A stretch of DNA of 64,000 nt, taken from an uncultured archaeon. Its GTDB lineage: Archaea > Thermoproteota > Nitrososphaeria > JACIWG01. Within the stretch, counting starts at the first letter, position 1, and every line of letters begins with the position of its first letter. Position numbers and translations under genes: made by a program. The notes under the pieces are model-generated. The model saw only the letters and a list, made by a program, of their open reading frames with translations, was not told the DNA's origin and searched no databases. This document shows, one piece after another, positions 56,250-63,400 of this stretch. Location of the stretch: contig CALHLD010000024.1 of NCBI GenBank assembly GCA_938034445.1, positions 124,001 through 188,000 on the forward strand. Direction: 5' to 3'.

Positions 56250-57188
56250 ATGGAATCAGCAATAACTGTTCAAAATTTAACAAAACATTTTGGGGATGTA
56301 ACAGCTGTAGATCACATAAACTTCAGCGTTAAAAAGGGCGAAATCTTCGGTTTTTTGGGTCCAAACGGGGCTGGGAAAACCACAACCATCCGCATTTTAA
56401 CCGGACTCTTAAAGCCCGACGGGGGAACAGCTTCTATAATTGGCTATGATGTTTTGAGGAATCCGATAGAGGCTAAACAATGCATTGGAGTTGTCCCAGA
56501 AGTTTCAAACGCTTACATAGACTTATCCGCTTGGGAAAACCTAATTCTAATAGGAAGACTTTATGGAGTTTCAAGCCATAAGCTTAAGGAAAACACCACC
56601 AAACTTCTAAAAGATTTTGGATTATACGAGGTTAAGGACAAGCTTGTTAGAGGCTTCTCGAAAGGAATGAAGCAAAAACTTCTATTATGCATGGCTTTGG
56701 TAAACGATCCAGAAGTGCTCTTTCTTGACGAGCCAACTTCTGGGCTTGATGTTGAAAGCACCAGACTTCTGCGAGAAAAAATAACCCAATATAATAGGGA
56801 TGGAAAGACTGTTTTCCTTTCAACCCACAACATGGAAGAGGCAAACCAGCTATGCCACAGAATAGCAATAATAAACCATGGGAAAATAGCCGCCATAGAC
56901 ACGCCTGAAAACCTAAGAGCTCAGAGCATGGAACTCCAATACATAGAAGTCCTCTTTGATAAACAAGTGAACATCCAAGAAATTTCAAAAAACCCAAACA
57001 TCAGCAAAGCTTCCTTTGCAGGAAATAGGATACGAGTTTATACAGCTAATCCATCAGCCGTAATAGAATTTTTGGTGGAATTTGCCAAACAGAAACGCCT
57101 ACACATTTTAAGTTTAAACACGATGATGCCCTCGTTGGAAGATGTTTTCATAAAACTCATAAAAGAAAAGGAGGTTATGCCAGTTTGA
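56250..57188 (+). CDS. ABC-2 type exporter, ATP-binding protein
   Basis: A 312-aa DrrA/CcmA-type ATPase. Walker A GPNGAGKTTT near 39, Q-loop VVPEVSNAY near 84, signature LVRGFSKGMKQKL near 133 (FSKGM for LSGGQ), Walker B LLFLDEPTSGLD near 156 and the H-loop FLSTHNMEEA near 190. The C-terminal domain of about 90 aa after 220 is typical of drug or lipid exporters. Its stop overlaps the permease start by 4 bp. Confidence 0.95.
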   Translation: MESAITVQNLTKHFGDVTAVDHINFSVKKGEIFGFLGPNGAGKTTTIRILTGLLKPDGGTASIIGYDVLRNPIEAKQCIGVVPEVSNAYIDLSAWENLILIGRLYGVSSHKLKENTTKLLKDFGLYEVKDKLVRGFSKGMKQKLLLCMALVNDPEVLFLDEPTSGLDVESTRLLREKITQYNRDGKTVFLSTHNMEEANQLCHRIAIINHGKIAAIDTPENLRAQSMELQYIEVLFDKQVNIQEISKNPNISKASFAGNRIRVYTANPSAVIEFLVEFAKQKRLHILSLNTMMPSLEDVFIKLIKEKEVMPV

Positions 57189-57937
57189 GTAACCCTGCAG
57201 AACAATTTAGGCGCTCTTTAGTTATAGCCAAAAAGAATATAAAAATTTACTATTTAAAAGGACCAGTAATTATTTTCGGATTGGTATTCCCGCTTTTTTT
57301 GGCTCTGGCTTATATTATAGGAAGAAACATACCATTAGAAGAGGTGTTGCCGGGGTTAATTGGAATGACAACATTTTTCACAGCCACATCAGTAGGGCCG
57401 TCAATTGTTCCTTGGGAAACCCGCTCAAAAACCCTTGAAAGACTCTTATGTTGCCCAATTGCTCTTTGGACAATTATTTTTGGAGATATGGTCTCCTCCT
57501 TCCTTTTTGGGCTTGTCATATCTGTAATTCCGCTTCTTTATGTTTTGACTTTAAACATTGAACTGTTAAACTTCATAGTTTTGCTTTTCAGCTTAATTAT
57601 CGCAAACTTTTGTTTCTCAGCTTTAAGCGTTCTTTTGTCAGCTTATCCGCCAACCGATATTCCAGCCACATCCCAGATGCTATCTTCCCTGGTCAAATTC
57701 CCATTGGTTTTCATTAGCGGAGTTTTCATATCAGTTGAGCAGTTGCCAGAGTGGGGGAGAATAATAGCGTCTTTTTCGCCATTAACATATTTTACAGACT
57801 TGACAAGACAGCTAATTTTGGAAAAGGGCTATTATCCATTGGCATTAGACCTTGTAATGATAGTGATTTTTGCTGTGATATTCTCTCTGGCAGCGATAAA
57901 ATTGCATGAAAAAACTTTAACAAAGCGGTTAAGTTAA
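57185..57937 (+). CDS. ABC-2 type exporter, permease
   Basis: A 250-aa membrane protein with six predicted transmembrane segments and the ABC-2 layout: an N-terminal coupling region (FRRSLVIAKKNIKIYYLKG), a large loop with WETRSKTLERLLCCP near 76, and the late motif PLVFISGVFISVEQLPEWGR near 173 followed by SPLTYFTDLTRQLI. It works with the ATPase encoded just upstream. TTG start at 57185. Last gene of the padR operon. Confidence 0.93.
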   Translation: MSNPAEQFRRSLVIAKKNIKIYYLKGPVIIFGLVFPLFLALAYIIGRNIPLEEVLPGLIGMTTFFTATSVGPSIVPWETRSKTLERLLCCPIALWTIIFGDMVSSFLFGLVISVIPLLYVLTLNIELLNFIVLLFSLIIANFCFSALSVLLSAYPPTDIPATSQMLSSLVKFPLVFISGVFISVEQLPEWGRIIASFSPLTYFTDLTRQLILEKGYYPLALDLVMIVIFAVIFSLAAIKLHEKTLTKRLS

Positions 57938-58000
57938 TGCAATAAAGACTGTTGTCAGACTGATTGGAAAGAACCACTTTAGAGAATAAAAATGTTGAAA

Positions 58001-58165
58001 CTAAAGTTTTTTGTATACTACGTCTTTTTCTCTTACTCGCTGCACAACTTTTAAGCCTATGCTTTGTCCAGCTTCGGCTCTTTGCACATTTTTATGCTCG
58101 ATTTGCATGGACTCAACAACCTGCTCAAAGTCTGTTGTTGGTGAGTTTGCAGAAACTCTTCAAGA
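58001..58165 (-). pseudogene. Remnant of an EF-Tu-domain-like translation factor protein
   Basis: The minus strand reads SANSPTTDFEQVVESMQIEH then KNVQRAEAGQSIGLKVVQRV and REKDVVYKKL to a stop. This IEHKNV-G-xIGLKV-VYK pattern is the C-terminus of the small archaeal elongation-factor-like proteins (EF-Tu domain 2 fold, also found on U32 peptidases). A stop lies in frame just upstream, so the N-terminal half is lost. I see no other supported gene in the gap 57938-58468. Confidence 0.55.
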
Positions 58166-58468
58166 GTTTCTTTCCGGCTTTGCCAGTCATACTCATGGCT
58201 TGTAAATTTGCTCCAATAATGCGGATGCCTGTGCACGAGCTCCAGGAGAACCCTACGCTGGAGAACCGTTAAGCCCTCAAGCTTCAAGCCCAAAGCCTCA
58301 AAGAGCATAAGAGCTCAGCCTCCAACCACAAATTTAGCGGTTCATGGAAAAGGGTATAAAAAGGCAGCGACGAATCGACTCTTTTGAACAGTTGAGAGAG
58401 ATGAGTTAAAGTGAAACTATGGAGCATAAAGTGTGTTAATCTTAAATCTGATACGCTTTAAACTTTAA

Positions 58469-58738
58469 TGTGGGCTTTATTGACTGAAAAAGTTGAGGAA
58501 GAAAAGCTTCCGGTTTCAGAAAAAGTTAAGGTTTTGCGTTTTCAAACGCTTTTTAAGGGTGGGCGTTGATTGGCTGCAGCAGACCTGTTCGAGGCTTTTG
58601 GAAGAAAACACGTAGCCCTATACTTATGGTTTAAGCGTGGAGATTCTTGGAGGAGAAGGCAAAAGTTTGTTTTCAGATCCAAGGAAGAGTGGGAGAAAGC
58701 CAAAAAGGCCATTGAAAGCCTTGCAGCGGAGCTTTAGG
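58469..58738 (+). pseudogene. Two adjacent in-frame pieces of an unknown island gene
   Basis: A 33-aa frame (MWALLTEKVEEEKLPVSEKV, ending FKGGR) stops at a TGA, and a frame beginning with the TTG right after it reads ADLFEAFGRKHVALYLWFKR and FVFRSKEEWEKAKKAIESLA. The basic second piece could bind DNA (HTH-like AADLFEAFGRKHVALYLW). Suppressing the stop or one indel would make a protein of about 89 aa. No family recognised. Confidence 0.4.
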
Positions 58739-58773
58739 GCTATGCTGGCTGAAAAACGCTATGTCTGGCACCG

Positions 58774-59406
58774 GTGGAGGATAGGCTCTACCAAAATAGG
58801 ATTCTGGGAAGGACCCGCCAGTATAACACGCTGGTTGTTTTGTCAACAGCCCTCGGAAAAACAGTCATAGTCCTACTATTAGCCATAGAAAAGGCTGAGG
58901 AGGGCAAAATATTCTTTTTAGCGCCCACAAGGCCGCTTGTCCAGCAGCACCACCAAACCTTCCTGGATAAAACATGGTTTGACGAGGCCTTCTACTGGTC
59001 AAGCATTTCAAGAGCCAGAAAAATTAAGTGCATAATAAGCCAACTAAACAGGAAGCTGCCGGAACTCTTAAAAGGAACGATCAAGCCTGCCGTAACCCTA
59101 ATGGACTACCAGCCGAAAACAACGCAGGCCACAACAGTAAAAGCTCAAACGCTTCAAGCAGAGTTAGCCACCCCACCAAGAAAAGAGCTTTGGAAACCCC
59201 AAACAATACAGACTAAAGGCTTAAGCCAAGCCATGAAATGGCTGGTGGAAAACCTCCCAAACCAAACAATAACAATAGAAGAAGTTGTCCAACGCGCATA
59301 TGAAGAGGAAGGCCTGGAAAAGGCGGCAGTGGAAACAGCCATATGGCGCCTAACACAACAAGGCCAAATATACCAACCACAACCAGGAAAAATAAGAAAA
59401 CTCTAA
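58774..59406 (+). pseudogene. Chimeric remnant: Hef-type helicase N-terminus joined to a winged-helix tail
   Basis: The first ~65 residues match the N-terminus of archaeal Hef/FANCM-like helicases: VEDRLYQNRILGRTRQYNTL, Walker A TALGKTVIVLLLAIEKA, and motif Ia FLAPTRPLVQQHH. The sequence then breaks; no DEAH box or later motif follows. The last ~65 residues (MKWLVENLPNQTITIEEVVQ, then a wing ending in IYQPQPGKIRKL) resemble the C-terminal winged helix of MCM-type replication proteins. The gene looks like the product of an internal deletion joining two unrelated genes. The helicase frame probably begins slightly upstream of 58774. Confidence 0.55.
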
Positions 59407-59435
59407 AAGGATTCACTTAATTATTTAATTGCATA

Positions 59436-59470
59436 CCGCCAGGTCCACTTAAATTTTTAAGGCGAACCTT
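59436..59470 (+). repeat. attR-like direct repeat
   Basis: CCGCCAGGTCCACTTAAATT plus TTTAAGGCGAACCTT is an imperfect copy of the tRNA-Ala 3' end and its downstream T-run (54026-54060). It marks the right border of the island. The mismatches suggest an old insertion. Confidence 0.75.
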
Positions 59471-59985
59471 TAGATAATTGGAAATTATGTTTCCTATGTA
59501 AATTTTCAAAAGTTGAATTATTAGATTTGACAAAAAATAGGACTAATACGTATGGGTCATATATATCCAGCGAACATGTTCTAACTGTCCAAAATTTCTT
59601 TTATATGTCGTCCTGCAGCAGGATTACCCTCACTCAAATAACAGTGTTAGGTTTAGTTATAAAATTCCAACATCGCTCAGATATTTTTATCATACTGGTA
59701 AACTGAACAAAGCAAAAAATAAGCAAAACAAAGATTTATACTATTCTCGTTAACATGTAGAAGAAATTTTGTAGCAAACTACACAACAATTTACGATATC
59801 TCTAGATATTGTAATATTATAGTGCCTTACTTATTTCCTGAGATTGTTTAACGGTCTTCTGTAGTCTTATTTGATTTGAAAAATATATTTAACAAAAATC
59901 CCTCTTTATTTTGATAACTTTATACAAAAGTTATAAGAATATAAAAAAATTGTAGAGGTTTATTAATCTTGTCTAAAAAATGAAA
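59471..59985. other. Gene-free AT-rich stretch right of the island
   Basis: 515 bp with no ORF, RNA gene or repeat that I can support. Base composition is again that of the host chromosome. Confidence 0.5.
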
Positions 59986-60069
59986 TCAGTTGCTTAAGCT
60001 TTTTTCTGTTCAGTACTTTGAGTAGTCTGAGTGGTTTCGGTTTCCTTCTTGGCCTTCTTCTTAGCCAAG
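59986..60069 (-). CDS. 27-aa Lys/Thr-rich microprotein
   Basis: Not in the ORF track. A TATA-like AATTTATATATAGA at 60101-60114 is followed, at normal spacing, by the Shine-Dalgarno AGGTGA (60075-60080) and a TTG start 5 nt later. The peptide is MAKKKAKKETETTQTTQSTE then QKKSLSN. The basic start and low-complexity Thr/Gln middle look like the flexible N-terminus of a ribosomal protein, but no globular part follows. No family recognised. Confidence 0.5.
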
Positions 60070-60142
60070 CAGGTCACCTGAAAATCCTTAATATAAGAAT
60101 CTATATATAAATTTTACTATTTAATTTCATCATTATCTATTC

Positions 60143-60925
60143 CTATTTTAGATTATGGAATAATAGCGCGCAGTCTCTATCTGGGTGTATATTATAATAA
60201 GGTTCTTTAATTTTAGTATTGCCAAATGGATTAAAAGAATGGAAAAATGTAGTAACATATCTAAGTAAAAAGATAACAATGTATGTGCAAAAAAAGAGAA
60301 AATGAATCAACAACTCTTCACTAAAAATAATTACAACTATTATGAAATTTGCGAAAAAGCTTATCCAATGAACAAAAGCATTATAATTTGGATTTCTTGA
60401 ATAGGAAGGTGAAAAAATTGTATCTAAAAATATATAGAATATTACAAACGCATTAAATAGGCTCACATACTTATTATTAACATATCTTGGATTTCCTCTA
60501 CCTTTAAAATCTGCAATCGAATATGTTAGTGCTAGCACAAAATCGTAGCTTTCCATTGCAGATGAAACACCAGACGCTCCCAAAGAAGCGTATTCCGGAA
60601 ATATCAATAAAGAGTATGAATTTGCTAAAATAGCGGAGATAAAAGGACTAAAATAAAAAGGTAGATGATTACTTTTAACATCCTCATTCAAAATGTTTAG
60701 TAAAATATAGAAAAGAAGAAAAGTTAACATAGCTTGAAAGTTTAATAGAAAGTGTTCTATGTCACGATGAATTAGAATCGATGTTATAACACCCCATGGT
60801 GTTCTCCAAGATAAAGACATAATCTCCTTAATGAACGGAAAAAAATTTGTGACAACAAGTATGAATATGCATAGAAAATTAAAGACTAGATAATATAAGC
60901 AAACTAAAAGCTCTCCCTTATACAA
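60143..60925 (-). CDS. Rhomboid-family intramembrane protease
   Basis: A 260-aa protein with six or more transmembrane segments. Rhomboid features in order: HRDIEHFLLNFQAM near 53-66 (the HxxxN of TM2), LGASGVSSAM near 115 (catalytic Ser in GxSG) and NAFVHWISFFANF near 185 (catalytic His in TM6). Serine and histidine of the dyad are both present, so activity is plausible. A cytoplasmic tail of about 35 residues follows the last helix. Monocistronic. Confidence 0.87.
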   Translation of the reverse strand: MYKGELLVCLYYLVFNFLCIFILVVTNFFPFIKEIMSLSWRTPWGVITSILIHRDIEHFLLNFQAMLTFLLFYILLNILNEDVKSNHLPFYFSPFISAILANSYSLLIFPEYASLGASGVSSAMESYDFVLALTYSIADFKGRGNPRYVNNKYVSLFNAFVIFYIFLDTIFSPSYSRNPNYNAFVHWISFFANFIIVVIIFSEELLIHFLFFCTYIVIFLLRYVTTFFHSFNPFGNTKIKEPYYNIHPDRDCALLFHNLK

Positions 60926-61022
60926 TAATAACTATTAAAGCATGCTACATATATAAATATATCATATAATTTTTGAAAACCAATCTTTTAGGATAAACCT
61001 TTAATGTAAAGTCAAAAGAATA

Positions 61023-61097
61023 TGGGTCCAGCCGGATTTGAACCGGCGATCTTTCGGTTATCAGCCGAACGCTCTAACCAAGCTGAGCTATGGACCC
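61023..61097 (-). tRNA. tRNA-Ile(GAT)
   Basis: Acceptor GGGTCCA/TGGACCC, D arm GCTC-AGCTTGGTTA-GAGC, anticodon stem TTCGG/CCGAA with loop CTGATAA (anticodon GAT), T arm GCCGG-TTCAAAT-CCGGC, discriminator A. No intron. Confidence 0.95.
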
Positions 61098-61327
61098 CTA
61101 AAAAGAGTAAAAAATTGACAGATATAAAAATTTTTGTAAAAATGCTTATCTAACTTCAGACCACTATATATCTAATACAAAATCGCTACCAACAAAAACA
61201 AACCTTTATAGCATCAAAAAGCCTTACTGAATATACCTCAAAAAGCATAAACCAGCAAACATGCCATGAAATACAAAAAACTATTGCCAATAGACAAAAA
61301 CAGCAAAAAACCAAAAACATGAGAAAA

Positions 61328-61402
61328 TGGGCCAGCCAGGATTTGAACCTGGGCTTTACGCCGTGTAAGGGCGTTGTCTTAACCGGACTAGACCACTGGC
61401 CC
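61328..61402 (-). tRNA. tRNA-Val(TAC)
   Basis: Acceptor GGGCCAG/CTGGCCC, anticodon stem ACGCC/GGCGT with loop CTTACAC (anticodon TAC), T arm CCAGG-TTCAAAT-CCTGG, discriminator A. No intron. The 230-bp gap between this gene and tRNA-Ile holds nothing I can support; the track ORF 61186-61404 there is a shadow that runs through the tRNA. Confidence 0.95.
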
Positions 61403-61469
61403 ACACAATATTATCACTTGATTAAATTTAAAATCTTTTCCTCAGCATCATATATTGCGTTAAAAGGGA

Positions 61470-61555
61470 CGCCGGGAGGGGGATTTGAACCCCCGAGTCT
61501 CGTGAGAGACGCAGGGTTAGCAACCCTGTGCCCTGCCTGGCTGGGCGATCCCGGC
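61470..61555 (-). tRNA. tRNA-Ser(GCT)
   Basis: A class II tRNA: acceptor GCCGGGA/TCCCGGC, anticodon stem CAGGG/CCCTG with loop TTGCTAA (anticodon GCT), a variable arm GTCTC-TCAC-GAGAC, T arm CGGGG-TTCAAAT-CCCC(T), discriminator G as usual for serine. Confidence 0.95.
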
Positions 61556-61606
61556 TTTCTGACGCAAAATTAAAAAAATAATTGACTTAAAATCTTTTTG
61601 CAAAAG

Positions 61607-61922
61607 TGGCGGTAGCCCCATTAGTGTTCACGCCTAAACAGGGCCTATTAACTCTACCCAATCCTTCACGTAGACGTGATAGCGTGGACGCCCTACCTTA
61701 GGGTTGCTTCCTCCCGGACCTCACCCGGTTCGGTAGCTGAAGGTCACCTTCCTTCCTTCGAAGGAGGCGCCTCTTACGTCCACCCATCACGGCGCGAATT
61801 CATCTTGGGATCGAGTTAACGGTTTCCTTGTTTAGGTGTTTTACCTAATGGTTACTGGCCCCTGCTATAGCCGACTGCAGGTTAATGGGAGGCGGCTATT
61901 CTCCCGGCCCTACCTACCGCCA
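61607..61922 (-). ncRNA. ffs: Signal recognition particle RNA (7S/SRP RNA)
   Basis: About 316 nt. The ends TGGCGGTAG and CTACCGCCA pair, as in archaeal 7S RNA. The SRP54-binding helix 8 is clear (ACCGGGTGAGGTCCGGGAGG, then AAGCAACCC), as is the long helix 5 formed by the terminal thirds. The RNA guides secretory and membrane proteins to the SecYE(beta) channel, whose beta subunit is encoded at 9.3 kb. Confidence 0.93.
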
Positions 61923-61940
61923 TAATATATTATAGGGAAG

Positions 61941-62870
61941 TTATATTTTAACTTGATTATTTTTAGTTCCATTTAATTCTGATAATATTGTGCATAAAGA
62001 GCATTTTTCAGAGAAAGTTGGTGCACCACAGATTTTGCATTTTTTTCTTTCTTTTTTTGGAAGTGTTATTGACTTAGATATGCCCATAGCTGAATGAAAT
62101 AAAGAGTATTTTATTCCCGGGTGACTTCTTTCTAGATTGTTCAAGATTTCACGGATTTGTGATCGTATTCCCTCATGCATATATGGGCATGCCATTTTTT
62201 GAAAACGTTCATTATTCAAAAATGAATAGAGTGCTAACTCTTCCTCATATATTTCTGCTAATGGCTTTATTCTTCTTTGAGGAAAAATGGATGTCTCATA
62301 ATGTACTGGCAAATTCCATTTTAATCGTTTCAAATCATTGTTTAATAAATTTATCAAAAATGTTTGTATAATATCATCTAAGTTATGTGCTGTCGCCACA
62401 ACCTGTATGTTTAATTTCTGTGCTATGAGATCCATTGCTCTCCTCCTGAATATACCGCATATACTGCAGGCTGACCATTTTTTTCTTAAATTTGAAATTT
62501 CATCAATAGTATATCCAAAAAGATCTTTGAATTTGAAAATGTAATGGGGGACTTCTAGTTCATTACAAACTTTCTTAACAATTTCTAGTGCGTCCTCCCT
62601 ATACTCACTTATTCCCTCATCAATAGTTGCAACAACTATTTCAGATGCATGGGTTTTAGTTATTTTATTTAAAATTCTAAGCATCGCAAGACTATCTTTT
62701 CCACCTGAAACCATAAGCAAAATTTTTTCTCCATAATTTAACATATTATACTTTGATATAGTTTTTATAACCTTTTCTTCTATCGATTCCTTGAAACATT
62801 TTATACAAAAGTATCTACCACTATACGCTCTATAATATATTGCTGACCCATTACAAAAGGAGCAAAGCAT
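61941..62870 (-). CDS. TtuA/NcsA-type tRNA 2-thiouridine synthetase
   Basis: A 309-aa adenylating PP-loop enzyme that sulfurates tRNA uridine (position 54 in TtuA, position 34 in Ncs6/NcsA). N-terminal zinc finger CSFCNG then CIKCFK, PP-loop MVSGGKDSLAML near 53, the cluster cysteine motif SACSICGIFRRRAMD near 133, ATAHNLDDIIQTFLINL near 159, and a C-terminal zinc finger CKICGAP and CSLC. In thermophiles TtuA stabilises tRNA; the sequence does not separate the two targets. It is close to four stable RNA genes. Confidence 0.9.
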   Translation of the reverse strand: MLCSFCNGSAIYYRAYSGRYFCIKCFKESIEEKVIKTISKYNMLNYGEKILLMVSGGKDSLAMLRILNKITKTHASEIVVATIDEGISEYREDALEIVKKVCNELEVPHYIFKFKDLFGYTIDEISNLRKKWSACSICGIFRRRAMDLIAQKLNIQVVATAHNLDDIIQTFLINLLNNDLKRLKWNLPVHYETSIFPQRRIKPLAEIYEEELALYSFLNNERFQKMACPYMHEGIRSQIREILNNLERSHPGIKYSLFHSAMGISKSITLPKKERKKCKICGAPTFSEKCSLCTILSELNGTKNNQVKI

Positions 62871-63050
62871 ATTTAATTCACAATCCTACGATTAAATCAC
62901 TCTTATTTTAATTATTCGTAAAAATGTTTGACTATACTTCAGAAAAATCTAGTATACCTTCTTATTACTTCTAATAGTCCATCTTGGCTTGTTTCACTCA
63001 TGATTGTATATGATTATATACAATTATTATTTTATAAAAGTGGGAGTCAC

Positions 63051-63389
63051 ATGTTTAAAAAAATAATCTTTGCAATTATAAGTATAGTTGTACTGTTCTC
63101 AAACATATATTGTATCAATGTTAGAGGATACACTTTATTAGATTCAAATTCAACAGAGGATCTATTTGAAAATCTTTCTTCTAAATTCGTTAATTTATTT
63201 GAAAAAATTGTTATGATCCTTAAGGGTGCTATATTAAATATTTCTAGGATAGCTTATTCGCTTGTTGCTATGGTTGGTGTGCTAATTTATTTTAGTAGAT
63301 TAAATAAACGGCTTGGATTAGATCTTATAAAAGGTGCACTGATATTAGCTCTACTTTCAGAAATTATTTTTCCATTTTTAGTTAGGTAG
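63051..63389 (+). CDS. Small membrane protein with signal-like N-terminus
   Basis: I chose ATG 63051 (MFKKIIFAIISIVVLF), preceded by GGGAG, over the track start at 62928; this gives 112 aa. A signal peptide or first helix is followed by an extracytoplasmic segment (RGYTLLDSNSTEDLFENLSS) and two C-terminal transmembrane helices separated by a short basic loop (NKRLGLDLIKG). The layout is like VirB2/TrbC-type pilin subunits of secretion systems, but no family-specific residues confirm this. It stands alone between ttuA and pelota. Confidence 0.55.
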   Translation: MFKKIIFAIISIVVLFSNIYCINVRGYTLLDSNSTEDLFENLSSKFVNLFEKIVMILKGAILNISRIAYSLVAMVGVLIYFSRLNKRLGLDLIKGALILALLSEIIFPFLVR

Positions 63390-63400
63390 TTGCATCATAT

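Larger units (their letters stand above)
54038..59470. mobile_element. Decaying genomic island at tRNA-Ala
   Basis: A segment of about 5.4 kb between the tRNA-Ala 3' end and an imperfect copy of it. It is visibly richer in G and C than the flanking genes and uses different codons (GCC, CTC, AAG, GAG more frequent). Content: decayed minus-strand genes on the left, an intact plus-strand operon in the middle (padR, Cys/His-rich protein, cupin, ABC-2 transporter), and helicase and translation-factor remnants on the right. No integrase, transposase or replication gene was recognised, so it is probably immobile now. Confidence 0.75.

Noticed and set aside
58637-58870. 77-aa plus-strand ORF
   Set aside because: It is an out-of-frame overlap of the FVFRSKEEWEK piece and of the Hef fragment.
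54038-59470. Insertion sequence or transposase in the island
   Set aside because: No DDE, tyrosine or serine recombinase motif and no terminal inverted repeats were found, only the tRNA-derived direct repeat.
61186-61404. 72-aa minus-strand ORF
   Set aside because: It runs through tRNA-Val, has no Shine-Dalgarno, and its composition is that of a shadow frame.
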